From NCBI GenBank assembly GCA_016647705.1, contig CM028335.1, positions 40,120,712-40,184,711 of the forward strand: a DNA stretch of 64,000 bases, written 5' to 3'. Origin of the DNA: Eucommia ulmoides (Eukaryota > Streptophyta > Magnoliopsida > Garryales > Eucommiaceae). The notes beneath the pieces are model-generated. The model ran no database searches. It was not told where the DNA came from and worked only from the letters and a program-made list of their open reading frames with translations. A program made the translations under genes and the position numbers. Below are positions 1 to 11,025 of the stretch, in pieces (position 1 is the stretch's first letter; the number at the start of each line of letters is the position of its first letter).

Positions 1-1605
1 ATAAGTTAGGCAACTCTAGTCTAGATTCCCCGGCGTTGTTCTCATTAAATAAATTATAAAAAATAACTTTTCATTGTTCCATAATCTTCTCATCCTTCAC
101 CATGACCTTTTCATCAGTGTCTTTGATGCATCTAACACTTCCAATATCTCTAGTCTTTCGTTCACGTCACCTAGCAAGTTTAAATATATCCCTTTCTCCC
201 TCTTTTGTGTCTAACTTTTGGTACGAATTATCGTATGCCCTAAATTTTGATTCTTTAATTACTTTTCTCGCTTCCGTTTTTGCATGTTTATACTTTATCC
301 AAACTCTCCTTACTTTGACATTTTTTCCATTCTTTATAGGTTATTTTCTTGTCCCGAACGGCTTTTTGGACCTCCTTATTCCACCATCAACTTTTTTTAT
401 ATTGTGGTCCTCCTAAAAGTTTTTTTCCTATCTCTTTAATACGGCTAGTTATATCACTCCACATTTTGTTCACATCCTCATGTCTCTTCCATAACTTATC
501 ATTGCTAATTTTATCCTTAAATAACTTCATCTTTTCACATTTTAAATTTCTCCAACGTATCCTTGCATGCCTACTTATCTTAGACTCCCGTTTTCACCCC
601 TGAAATTTCAAATTGATTATCATCAATCTATGTTGGGTTAGCAATACTCTCTTCGGGTATGATTTTACAGTCCTTACATATTAAACGATCACTCATTTTA
701 GTAAGGATAAAATCTATTTGGCCATTTTTCTGTCCACTCTTAAATATGATAAGATGTTCATCATTCTTCCTAAAACATGTATTTAGAAGGACTAAATCAT
801 ACTCTATAGCAAAATCTAAAATCATCTCACCCATTGCATTGTTCTCCCCAAATCCATAACCACCATGTACTTTCTCGAAAGTCCCCATTTCCTTCCCTAT
901 ATGTCCATTTAAGTCTTCCCCAATAAATATTTTTTCTTGGTTAAGTATACTTTGAACAACTTCGTCCATCTTCTCCCAAAATTCTCGTCCAATATTTTCA
1001 TGTAATCTAACTTAGGGAGCGTACACACTAATAACATTAATCACCTCCCCTCCAATTGCCAACTTCATAACTATCATCATATTGTCAATTCTCTTAATAT
1101 CGACCATGCTATCCTTTAAATCCCTATCTACCAGATGTTCACCCTATTCTTATGTTTGTCCTTCCCCGTATACCATAATTTATACCCTGTACTCTCAATT
1201 TCTCTAGATCTCGCTCCAACTCACTTAGTTTTTTGTAAGGATAGAATATTAATCTTTCTCCTACTCATCACGTCCACCAATGCTTGAGTTACCCGGCAGT
1301 GTTCCTACATTCCAAGTCATCAACCTAAGCCTATTCTCATGGACTAACTTCTTTTTCCGTATCTGTCCACCATAATGCGGCAATCCTCACTCATTTGACA
1401 CCATATCCGGGCAACGCCCTAGCCCACCCTCGCTCATTCTTCACTACATCTGGGCGGTGGAAATGTAGCGCGTCGCTACTAGGGAACGCCCCAATATTTA
1501 ATGTATTCGAATTAATGTCATAAAAATTCTGACAAAATTTTACGCTGGCTGTCAGCTACCTAACGCAACCCTCCTCCTTTACCTGGGCTTGGGAATGGCT
1601 GTGTA
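1..1605 (-). mobile_element. RTE-type LINE, 5' part, runs off the window
   Basis: Non-LTR retrotransposon on the minus strand. A GC-richer leader (about 1605-1321) comes first, then an apurinic-type endonuclease domain (1320 down to about 628), then the linker toward the reverse transcriptase (600-1). The reverse transcriptase itself would lie before base 1. The endonuclease shows MTWNVGTLP at its start, EDLNGHIGKE around the catalytic aspartate and GQIDFILTK near its end. These match the plant endonuclease-reverse transcriptase proteins often annotated as craniofacial development protein 2-like, which belong to the RTE clade. The frame is broken, so this is a dead copy. Orientation and domain are clear; the exact 5' end is not. 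Confidence 0.8.
628..1320 (-). pseudogene. RTE LINE endonuclease domain, broken
   Basis: Translation starts at ATG 1320-1318 with MTWNVGTLP and meets a TAG at 1263-1261. The reading frame is open again from 969 to 628 and carries EDLNGHIGKE (catalytic-loop motif), the conserved VHGGYGFGE stretch and GQIDFILT. The family's role is to nick target DNA for target-primed reverse transcription. The stop, plus lost similarity in the middle, shows the copy is not functional. Confidence 0.75.
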
Positions 1606-2824
1606 TACGTAAAGAATAAAGTATCGAACCCCAATAAATAATTCAAATATCTTAATAAAATCACATCCAAAAAATAGGACCAATGAAAAACCAAAACACC
1701 TAGCACATGGAACTTTTGTTTTGATCATACCTATAAATGATATCAATCTCTAGTTTTAAGTAACTTTGGCTATTTACGCAATTTTTCCAGTTCGGCACTG
1801 TTTTGTTGAGTTTCGTGCAGTTTATTACACTTGAGAAATAATAACAGACTATTTTAGGAAGCAAACGACTAAATCCTAAGACTTGTAAATAGCAATGGTA
1901 TGAGCAACATACCACATTGAAGTGGCAGTAAAAATTTGCGAAGCCAAATCGTCAATGGTGACATATTTCCGCTTTCTCCTTTACCAAACAATTATCAAGC
2001 AAGTCCCAAAAAACCTGAACTTCAATTAAATTGAACACCTATGGAAGAAAAGTTCAATAAATTGAAGTAGTCTACGTACGTACATTGTCAATGAGTAACA
2101 TCTATAAGAAGAATAAAAATAACAATAGTTAGGATACAACATGACATTGCCATTCATGGTTGCCACGATAAAGGTCGAGATCATCTCCCCCATAAACTTG
2201 TGGGCCAAAATCCTGCTATATACCTGTCATGAAAATGAATTTCTTAGCCAAATTCCAAAGAAAAAGCTAATACATTCACTTAAAAATTATTATTTTTAAA
2301 TACTAATTAGACATGGAGGCAAACTTCGAATATAACCAAAACTCAATTGAGCAATAAAACTCATAATAACAACAGAAAAACCTACATAATAGGCCTATAC
2401 TTGTCAACAACCTAAGCATGGAATTCAAATGCAATGAGATTTAAAAAACAATGCAAATTTGTAATAAGACTTTGTATTAAACAACTCTATATTTTAGCCA
2501 ACATACCCTCACAGATAGACAATTGAAAACAAAACTAAAACAATGGTGATCCTAAAGCTGCACATTATAATTGAAGCAAATAGTAGGCAGTCATTCAAAA
2601 CAAAATCCCAATACACAATCAAATTGCACAATTAAGGCATTTGAACAATTAAGGATATTTCTAATCATCATTAAGTCTGAAGGTGTCTTCTTCAATACAA
2701 CAGGTCTCCCTATATTGGCACTCCCTTAGACTTAAATATACCAAAAATGACAAAAATTCCCATTAGTTGAGTCAATCATTAGTCGGCAGAAAGTTTCCAT
2801 AAAGAAATATAATTAAACTAAATT
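1606..2824. other. No gene recognised
   Basis: AT-rich sequence between the LINE and copia element 1. No exon with homology or good splice context was seen. It may be intron or upstream flank of the villin gene. The short open frames here have no recognisable motif. Confidence 0.5.
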
Positions 2825-2829
2825 ATACT

Positions 2830-2989
2830 CGTTAAAAGGGTATTTCTGTCTTTCCTGTATTATTTAGAGTTTTGAGTACGGTTTAGGGTTTGCTGTATTA
2901 TTTCTTCATTTTCTATATAAATAGAGGGATAGGCTACCACAATGGATTAAGCCTTCTCGTTCTTTTCATATCTCCTTTTTACTTTAACA
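2830..2989 (+). repeat. 5' LTR of copia copy 1
   Basis: 160 bp, about 91% identical to the 3' LTR at 8055-8214. It contains a TATA-like CTATATAAATAG stretch near its middle, the expected retrotransposon promoter position, and ends in ACA next to the primer-binding-like site. Confidence 0.93.
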
Positions 2990-3605
2990 TGATATCCAGA
3001 GTAAGTTATGGGAGAGTGATTTCATAGATCTGTTCAAACCAATTTTTTTTTTCTCCTCTTTTTCCCTGCCTACTATTCATACGAAAAAAAAAAAAAAGTT
3101 GAAACCCTAGCAGCCCACAAGCCCTCGCCGCCGCCGCTCAACACACTCAGATCCATGCCTTGCCGCCGTCGCCCAGGCAATTCCGAGCCTCGCCGACCAT
3201 CGCCCAGGCCATTCCAAGCCATCATCGTCGTCAATCCCACCTCTCCCAGCCGCCGCAACCCTAGCATGCAGTTCGCAAACCTCGCCGACCATCATCGGCA
3301 CTTCGTCGCGATTCGCTGACCCTTGTCGGACCTTCGCTGGCCATCGATTTCTCTGTCTTCAAACTTAGGGCCTTTGTGCCTTCGCCGCTGCTACTTCTGT
3401 CGAGCTCCTATGGTCGCCCAATGGTTTTGTTCGTGAGTTCGTTCATTTTTCCAACTTTGCAACAAATCTAATGTCCCGGATGTTCGTGAGTATTGTTTTG
3501 CTTATAATGGTCTTAATTTAAGCCCCACAGTTGTTCGTGTTGTTGGTTTGTTTCTCTTGACAAGTTGTTTCATATTTGTTGTTGTATTGGTGGGAACTAA
3601 CATCG

Positions 3606-3821
3606 ATGACTACCCCCCAATCATTAACAACCCACAGGTTGAATGAGACCAATCATTTACAGTGGTCCAAAGTTGTACAAGTTCTTCCCGATCAAGGGAA
3701 ACGAGGTGATCGAGGAAGTCGTAGTAATGAATTTTGGGGTGGCCGAGGTGGCCATTGTCGTAGTCAACATCGTCGGTGCTCATTTTGTGGTAAGGAAAAC
3801 CATACCCAAGATACTTGTTAG
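3606..3821 (+). pseudogene. copia copy 1 gag segment with zinc knuckle
   Basis: The start of the gag region carries an LQWSKVVQV stretch shared with copy 2. Near 3776-3820 there is a CX2CX4HX4C knuckle (CSFCGKENHTQDTC), the nucleic-acid-binding motif of retroelement gag. It is a fossil part of the element at 2830-8214. Confidence 0.8.
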
Positions 3822-3854
3822 TACAAAGTTGGTCGTTCTCCTAAGTATGTTCAT

Positions 3855-5214
3855 GTGACAACTAATAATCAAGTTGCTCCCGTTTTCGCATCCAACTCTT
3901 CAACTCCCAAGACAATTTTTTATGATGAGTATTTTCAGTTCCTCAAGTTTAAGTCGTCCAAGCAGACATCTACCCCCATTACTTCGCTAGCTCAACGAGT
4001 TAACCCTATTGCATGTCTTTCTTTTCATCCTTCCACCTCTATACCTTGGATCATAGACTCCGCTGCCACCGATCACATATCAAGTACATCTTCTCTATTT
4101 ACGCATATTCAGTCATCTTCCTCATTGTCTTCTGTTACTGTTGCTGATGGTTCCACTGTCTCTGTTCGTGGTATTGGCACTGTGGAATTTTCACTATCTT
4201 TCTCTTTATCCTTTGTGTTGTATATTCCCTCATTTGCTTTTAATTTGATATCAGTTAGTAAGCTTACTCAACAACTTCAGTGTTCTGTTTGCTTCTTTCC
4301 TGATTCTGTCATTATCCAGGATTTGAAAACACGGAAGATAATTGGCGTAGGGCGTGAGAAAAATGGCCTTTATTACTTCCGCAATCACGCCAAGACACCT
4401 GTTATCCCGCCCACTGTCTGCCCTGCCGTTGCATCTGCCCTCCAAATTCATTGTCGCCTAGGCCATCCCTGTCTTGCCAATCTAAAGTTACTTATTCCCC
4501 ATTTACGTCATTTGCCCTCCTTAGATTGTGAGTCTTGTCAGTTGGAAAAACATCATCGCACTTCATTTACTTCCCCCGCTCAGTTTCGCGCATCGAGTCC
4601 TTTCAATTTAGTTCATTAAGATGTTTGGGGTCCTTCTCGTATTGCCTCTACACTTGGCTTTCGTTATTTTGTCACGTTTGTCGATGATTTCTCTCGGGTT
4701 ACATGGCTCTATTTAATGAAAGATCGTTCTGAATTGTTCTCCATTTTTTCTGCCTTGTGTGCTGAAAATTAAAACTCAATTTAATGTGCCTGTGCGTATA
4801 CTTCATAGTGACAATGGTCGAGAATATTTTTCTCAACCCTTTACTTCATTCATGTCACAGTCTGGTATACTGCATCAGTCTTCTTGTCCTCACACACCGC
4901 AGCAAAATGGAGTCGTTGAGCGTAAGAATCGACATCTCCTAGAAGTGGCTCGAATTCTGATGTTTGAGATGAATGTTCTCAAACACTTCTGGGCAGATGC
5001 AGTTCTTACAGATTGTTTCTTGATCAATAGAATGTCGTCTTCTACCCTGAATGGAAAAGTCACTCATTCTATTCTTTTTTCTCGATCACCTTGGTTTGCT
5101 TTACCTCTCCGTATCTTTGGATGTGTCTGTTTTGTCCACCAATTAACTCCTAGCAAGGATAAATTAGATCATCGTGCCACAAAATGTGTCTTCCCTGGTT
5201 ATTCTTGCACATAA
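3855..5214 (+). pseudogene. copia copy 1 protease and integrase region
   Basis: Near 4046 the aspartic protease motif WIIDSAATDH is visible. Around 4440-4560 is the integrase zinc-binding region (HCRLGHP, then CESCQLEKHHR). From about 4800 the integrase core follows, with HSDNGREYF and PQQNGVVERKNRH. The order protease-integrase before reverse transcriptase defines copia rather than gypsy. The region is a fossil with breaks. Confidence 0.88.
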
Positions 5215-5269
5215 AAGGGTTATCGGTGTTATAGTCCTTCTTTACGTCACTCTTTCATCTGTGCAGATG

Positions 5270-6131
5270 TGATGCGAACCTCACCAAGAATTAGTGAGAC
5301 CCGAAACCAATTTATAGTGTCTTAGCTAGGATCAATCTAAAATCTTGATTTATAAATAAAAAGAAAAGGAAGAACACAAAAATACAGAATGTTTGATAGG
5401 AAACCTTGACCCAACGTTTATGAATGAAACGCGAACCAAATGTATAAAGTAACAAATCTCAACCCAAAGATTATAATGGAATCACGAACCAAAGTTATAG
5501 AGTTTGAACGCCACAAGAAATTCTTGATAAGTTTAAACAAAAGTTCTATGAAGAACTTAAGAGAAAACTCTATCAATCTGATATATTATTCAAGTAATGT
5601 GTTTTTCCCATGGAATACAACTCTCTTAAATAGGCAACCAACACAAAGGAGCCTAAGCTAGTGGGTGGTCAAGCACACCCTAGTGGGTGGCCTTTCACAC
5701 AAGAAGTCTTCAATTTTAGCACACCCTAGTATAGATAGTGGGTGGCCTTTTATATCTAGGGAGAGGCTACAAGAACAAAAAGTCCTAGATGCTTTCACAC
5801 TTACTACAAGACCAATACTAGAAAATAAAAATACTAATTGGTATTGATGCCTTACAAAATGACATAAACTAAAACAAATAACTAGAATTTCGTGGGTCTC
5901 ATGTCTAGGCCCATTTGAATTCATGACTAAGCTCATTTGCTTGCCTTGATGAGATGGATTAGGCCCTGATTGTCATTTGGGTCTATCTTGGGCATTACGA
6001 CTTTAGAATCAGCTCATATATCTTGAATTAGCCCATTAAGTACTTTTTTGATCTTCTTGGATCTTGCCCTCATAATAGGCCCAATTGGAAGATGCAGCGG
6101 ATCCTTTGTTGGTGCATGTTGATTCTCATCA
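5270..6131 (-). mobile_element. Solo LTR nested in copia copy 1
   Basis: An 862-bp block absent from the matching place in copia copy 2 (near 52040). It starts TGATGCGAACC and ends CTCATCA, and is flanked by a perfect 5-bp duplication AGATG (5265-5269 and 6132-6136). No internal retroelement region is present, so it is a solo LTR left by recombination between two LTRs. Read on the minus strand, it begins with a short peptide-like segment resembling the end of plant gypsy polyproteins, so the parent probably read leftward. The parent family is not identified. Confidence 0.85.
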
Positions 6132-6149
6132 AGATGTCACATTCTTTGA

Positions 6150-7139
6150 GTCCACCCCTTACTTTTCTGACCTATCCTCTCAGGATGATCTGGATGTCAC
6201 CCTTCCTTTATCAAGCCTCTTAGACCCGTCACCATCTCCTTCCGCTCCCGAACTTGTCCCGCCTAGTCGTCGTTCACCGCCTTTACATGTATACACTCGT
6301 CGCCAGAAGGTAGTTCCCGCTGTTGAGCCAATCGTCTCTGTGTCTTCAGATTCTTCTCCAGTTCATGAATCTGTGTCTGACTTGGACATACCCATTGCTG
6401 TTCGGAAGGGTAAGCACACATGTACTCAACATCCTATTTCTAAGTTTGTCTCGTATGCACATCTATCTCCTTCATATTCCTCTTTTGTTACTTCTGTATC
6501 ATCTGTTTCTATTCCTAAGTCTGTCACAGAGGCTCTCCGTCACCCTAGTTGGACGACCGCAATGGAAGAGGAAATGCTAGCTTTACATCAAAATGGTACT
6601 TGGGATCTTATCTCGCTTCCGCCTGACAAAACAATAGTTGGATGTGAATGGGTGTACACAGTCAAAGTTCATCCGGATGGCACCACTGATCGACTCAAGG
6701 CTCGTTTAGTTGCCAGAGGTTACACTCAGGTATATGGTCTTGATTATTCTGAGACCTTTTCTCCGGTTGTCAAACTCGCTTCTGTTCGCTTGTTCATCTC
6801 TTTGGCTGTCACCTTTCGTTGGCCGTTGCATCAACTTGATATCAAGAATGCATTCTTAAATGGCGATTTGACTGAGGAAGTGTTCATGGAGCAATCTCTA
6901 GGGTTTGTTGCTCAGGGGGAGTCTGGTTTAGTATGTCGCTTGAAAAAATCCATTTATGGCCTCAAGAATCTCCTCAAGCATGGTTTGGGAGATTTAGTGA
7001 AATGGTCACTGAATTTGGTTTTCGTCGTTGTGGAGTCGATCATTCTGGGTTTTACAGGCACAGTAAAGTCGGGAGAATATTGTTGATTGTGTATGTGGAT
7101 AACATCGTGATTACCGGGGATGACGCCCAGGGTATTTAG
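6150..7139 (+). pseudogene. copia copy 1 reverse transcriptase region
   Basis: A serine/proline-rich linker is followed by the reverse transcriptase. Visible blocks are ALRHPSW near its start, GCEWVYTVKVHPDG, KARLVARGYTQ, HQLDIKNAFLNGDL and, near 7090, the YVD-type active-site segment. These are standard copia blocks. Fossil, broken. Confidence 0.9.
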
Positions 7140-7154
7140 AAACCTAAAACGTTT

Positions 7155-7997
7155 TTGCATGGCAAGTTTCAAACTAAATATTTGGATCAATTGAAGTATT
7201 TCTTGGAGATTGAAGCTACTCGATCAAGTCAAGGTATTTACCTGTGTCAGAGGAAATATGTTCTTGATCTGTTAAATGAATTAGGAATGCTAGGAGTTAA
7301 ACCGATTGTTTCACTTACGGATCTAAACAGCAAACTATTAGCAGATCAAGGTGTATCATTGACAGATTCAACACAATACAGACGGTTAGTTGGGAAGTTG
7401 AATTACTTGACAGTTACTAGACCAGATATTTCCTTTACTGTGAGTGTTATCAGCCAGTTCTTGGATCGTCCCACGACGTATTACTGGGATGCAGTAATTC
7501 GTATTCTTTGATATCTGAAAGGTTCTCCAGGATGTGGTTTGTTGTACCAGAATTTCGGTCACACTCAAATTAAGGGATATACAGATGCAGATTGGGCCGG
7601 ATCTCCCTCGGATAGGAAGTCCACTACTGGGTATTGTGTGTTTGTTAGAGGTAATCTCATTTCTTGGAAGAGTAAAAAGCAGATAGTTGTAGCGCGGTCA
7701 AGTGCAGACTCGGAATACAGGGCAATGACCCACACTACTTGTGAGCTAACTTGGTTGAAATATTTGTTGGAAGAACTCGGATTCGAACACTATTCACCGA
7801 TGGATCTGGAATGTGATAATCAAGCGGCACTTCACATTGCATCCAACCCAGTCTTCTATAAGAGGACAAAACATATTGAAATTGATTGTCACTTCATTCG
7901 AAAAAAAGTATTGCAGAAGCAGATTGAGACTAAACATGTAAAATCAATTGATCAGTTACTTGATTTGTTCACTAAACCGTTGGGGGCTCAAGGATAA
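7155..7997 (+). pseudogene. copia copy 1 connection and RNase H region
   Basis: LKYFLEIEATRSSQGIYLCQ and TRPDISFTVSVISQFLDRPT mark the connection region. GYTDADWAGSPSDRKSTTG and SWKSKKQ mark RNase H, which ends with the copia-typical LFTKPLG. Fossil, broken. Confidence 0.9.
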
Positions 7998-8054
7998 AGT
8001 ACATTTATAACAAATTAGGAGCATACAATATATATGCTCTAACTTGAGGGGGAG

Positions 8055-8214
8055 TGTTAAAAGGGTATTTCTGTCTTTCTTGTATTATTTGGGGTTTCGA
8101 GTACAGTTTAAGGTTTGCTGTATTATTTTTTCGTTTTCTATATAAATAGAGGGATAGTCTATCACAATGGATTAAGCCTTCTCGTTCTTTTCATATCACC
8201 CTTTTACTTTAATA
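8055..8214 (+). repeat. 3' LTR of copia copy 1
   Basis: 160 bp, begins TGTTAAAAGGG directly after the polypurine tract and is followed by the ATACT target-site duplication. Pair of 2830-2989. Confidence 0.93.
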
Positions 8215-8219
8215 ATACT

Positions 8220-11025
8220 AAATATTCAAAAAGTCTAAATTTGATTCTTCCGCTCTTTACCTCACGTAGATTCAATGCGGCGGCTTATTATTTAATTCCT
8301 ACATAAAGGGGAAAGGTTCTAATGTGACAAGAACAAGATTTCAACAATTCCTAGGTATACCAACACTGAATTGATACAGTGAAGAAGCTGCATGACCTAT
8401 TCAAAGGGTTCTATCATTAAAATATAAGGTAAAAAATGCATTTGGAAAACATAAACATGGAGACACTAGGACTAGTGTCACAGGTTAATTTCGAACCTGA
8501 TTTTTTTGCCATGTGATGGCCCAATGACTCACCACTCCATCAGCCAGTCTGTTCAAAAACACGTACACAATGTTTATAGCAACCCAACGCACACGTAACT
8601 CACCAAAAACGTACAGCAACAACACATGAGTTAAAAGTGAAGGCCAATCTTGTTTTATGGCACTCAATGGACAAGGAATATACACAGATTTCTGGCCAAG
8701 GGTTGCTAGATGAAACCTCTCTTCTGAACCCTAGCATTACCTACCAGTTTAAAGGAAAAGATGGTGCAATTGACATCCCCAAGTGCTAGGAATTTGATCC
8801 CACCAAAATGCAACATTAGTCCCATAATTTTAGCGCATGCAATCTGCCAAAACTGCGCACAACTGCCCGTAACTGCTACTGTGGGCCTTGCACATGGTCT
8901 GCACCATGCTTTGCGCATGTATCCGACCATCTATGTGCCCTGCTAAGTTTTTGGTGTGTTCGGCTAGCATTCTGCCCATCCTTGTTCTACCGTTGCGCTC
9001 TAAGGCTTGTCATGCCACCCGCATGAGCGTTATCAGGATCAGACAGTGGCATTGCACCCACGTTCTGTACTGGTAGCCTTGTCCTCATGCCACGATCTTT
9101 CTAGGTTTCATATTGCCCATGAAATCCGATCCTAGCATTGTGCCTTGCCCCAACAGCTCCCAATGCCCATCAGCATTCCCAACGATGTCCTTGTGTGCCC
9201 CGATGCATGCGACATACCAAATCTGGTCTTTTTCCATCATTATTGAAGTCAATGCCTCATGAATTCCCATCACTTGTGGGCAATGCTCACATATTGCACT
9301 TTCCGTGCCAAGGCCTCTAGCATGCCACGAACCAGAGTCACCTTCTAGGGTCAAGCTCCCTTTATAGTGCGTAATGCAAAATATTTTAAGTTGCACCTTA
9401 TGCTTGAGGAGCCATAATAGTGTTGGCAGGCAATGCCAAAACCGTTGCCTTAGACAAGAACCAACATTGGTGCCCAAGTAACGTAACTTGGCACCATTGT
9501 GCCATATTCTGCTAACCAGTTGGTGCCCTCATCCAATACTTGTGCTTACTCGAGCCGACTTCCATGCATTCCTTGTTCCTTGCCGCAAGCACCAAGCATG
9601 GTTAGAGAACGCCAAGTCCGTGCCATTCCCTATGCCAACATTGTTACGGGCTAACACCTAGCTTTTATACCTATTAGGTCTTGGTGGTGCATTAAGAATG
9701 TTAATCAATAAAATTACGACATTTATTCATATTTCTTTTCGTAATGTTCCTTGGAAGGGAATTGTCCATATGAAAAACCTGTTGAGAGTTGCATTTTATA
9801 TTTGTTGAGCTACTTTCCATTCAATTTTAGCCATTGACATTCTTATACAAAGGTGCATTTGCTATGTGGATTGGTTTCTATGCAAGGTGGGGTCAGAGGT
9901 TTCTTTTAATTCGGTAGCCTTACAATTTTTGTTTTCAAAAAATTGTATAACGTGACTACATAATTAGATAGCATAGTCAATTTATTTAAATGTATACAGG
10001 ATTAAAATTGTGTGCATCTGACCCTCCACAAACCCTTCAATGACAGGAGCCTTCATGTACTGGGTTGCCTTTTTTGGGCTGCCCTTTTAGTCAATTTATG
10101 TATGTATCTGAAAATTTAAATTAATATATTACCTATTTTTATGTTGTTAGTAGAATACTGTTTAATTTGATTTGATAAATTGAACACCCCCTCCCTCTCC
10201 AACACACAAAAAAAAAAAAAAAAAAACCCAAAAAAAATCACAATTCTTTGATATTTGTTAGATAATTTACTGGGGACACTACAACCAATTATCCAAATAT
10301 TCTAAAACATCACAAATATATAAATAAAAGATAAGCTTCATTGGGATTAACTAACCCCACTGGGACATACGTGGCTTTGACAATATGCGTAATCAAGCTG
10401 AGAATATGGTTGATTACTTATTTAATCAGTCTGATAATTAGGAAGCTATGGAGCACTTTGTGTGCTCTCTTTTTGGACCGAATGGTCTTGTTCTATCAAA
10501 GATTTGATTATCTATTCAAAATGGTCTAGTGTAAATGTTTGTTTAATGTCAATGATCTGAAGATAAATGATGGAAAAAAAACTTTTGAAGCTGTTGAGCT
10601 GAGCTCCCTATGTTTAAATTCAGATATGTTTTGAACACTTCACTTGAATTAGTGAAGGGGAACAAGCAAACTTATTCTTAAGCTTCTAAAAATCTACCAA
10701 TTGTGTGCAGAAGCTGATACTATCCATTCATGCAATAAAACTGAGACCCCTAAACTAAAGTTGAAGTTAGAGCCAACAAATTAATTATTGACTGAATTTG
10801 CATTCAAGTTTCATGCTCATGTGCTATTGTATACTAAAGTTCTAGTTGTGATCCAAGTCCCCGTTGAGCATCTTAGAGATTTACATTCACTGCGATTAAT
10901 GACAGGCATGTTGTTTTGCTTCTCTGTGCCCGTCCTTCTCCCTCCGCCCTTGACTGAAGTGACTACCTCTTGTGTGGCACAAGTAATTTGATCTTTTTCT
11001 TTCTCTTTTTCGGGTTTTGATTCAG
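8220..11025. other. No gene recognised; probable villin intron with decayed repeats
   Basis: No villin exon was found here, although the upstream exons of that gene should lie on this side. Roughly 8700-9660 differs from its surroundings: it is less AT-rich and full of GCATGC- and TGCCA-like words. It looks like the leader or LTR of a decayed retroelement, but has no recognisable domain. A pure A tract lies at about 10208-10226. Confidence 0.45.

Larger units (their letters stand above)
2830..8214 (+). mobile_element. Ty1/copia LTR retrotransposon, copy 1 (broken)
   Basis: An old copia element bounded by 160-bp LTRs and flanked by a perfect 5-bp target-site duplication, ATACT (2825-2829 and 8215-8219). 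A primer-binding-like site (TGATATCCAGAG, a decayed match to initiator Met tRNA) follows the 5' LTR. A purine tract (GAGGGGGAG) precedes the 3' LTR. Between them, in copia order, are a gag zinc knuckle, protease, integrase, reverse transcriptase and RNase H. Its coding region has many breaks. A solo LTR (5270-6131) sits in its middle. LTRs differ at about 14 of 160 positions, suggesting a few million years. The short LTRs suggest the Ale/Retrofit lineage, but this is tentative. It is the same family as 49565-54107. Confidence 0.95.

Noticed and set aside
102-603. Plus-strand open frames of 104 and 84 codons
   Set aside because: They are antisense to the linker of the minus-strand LINE and have no own motif.
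3073-3301. Minus-strand frames in a GC-rich stretch
   Set aside because: Untranslated leader of copia copy 1; frames result from CGCCG repeats.
9085-9477. 130-codon minus frame as a gene
   Set aside because: No recognisable domain, no splice partners, and it lies in a word-repetitive block.
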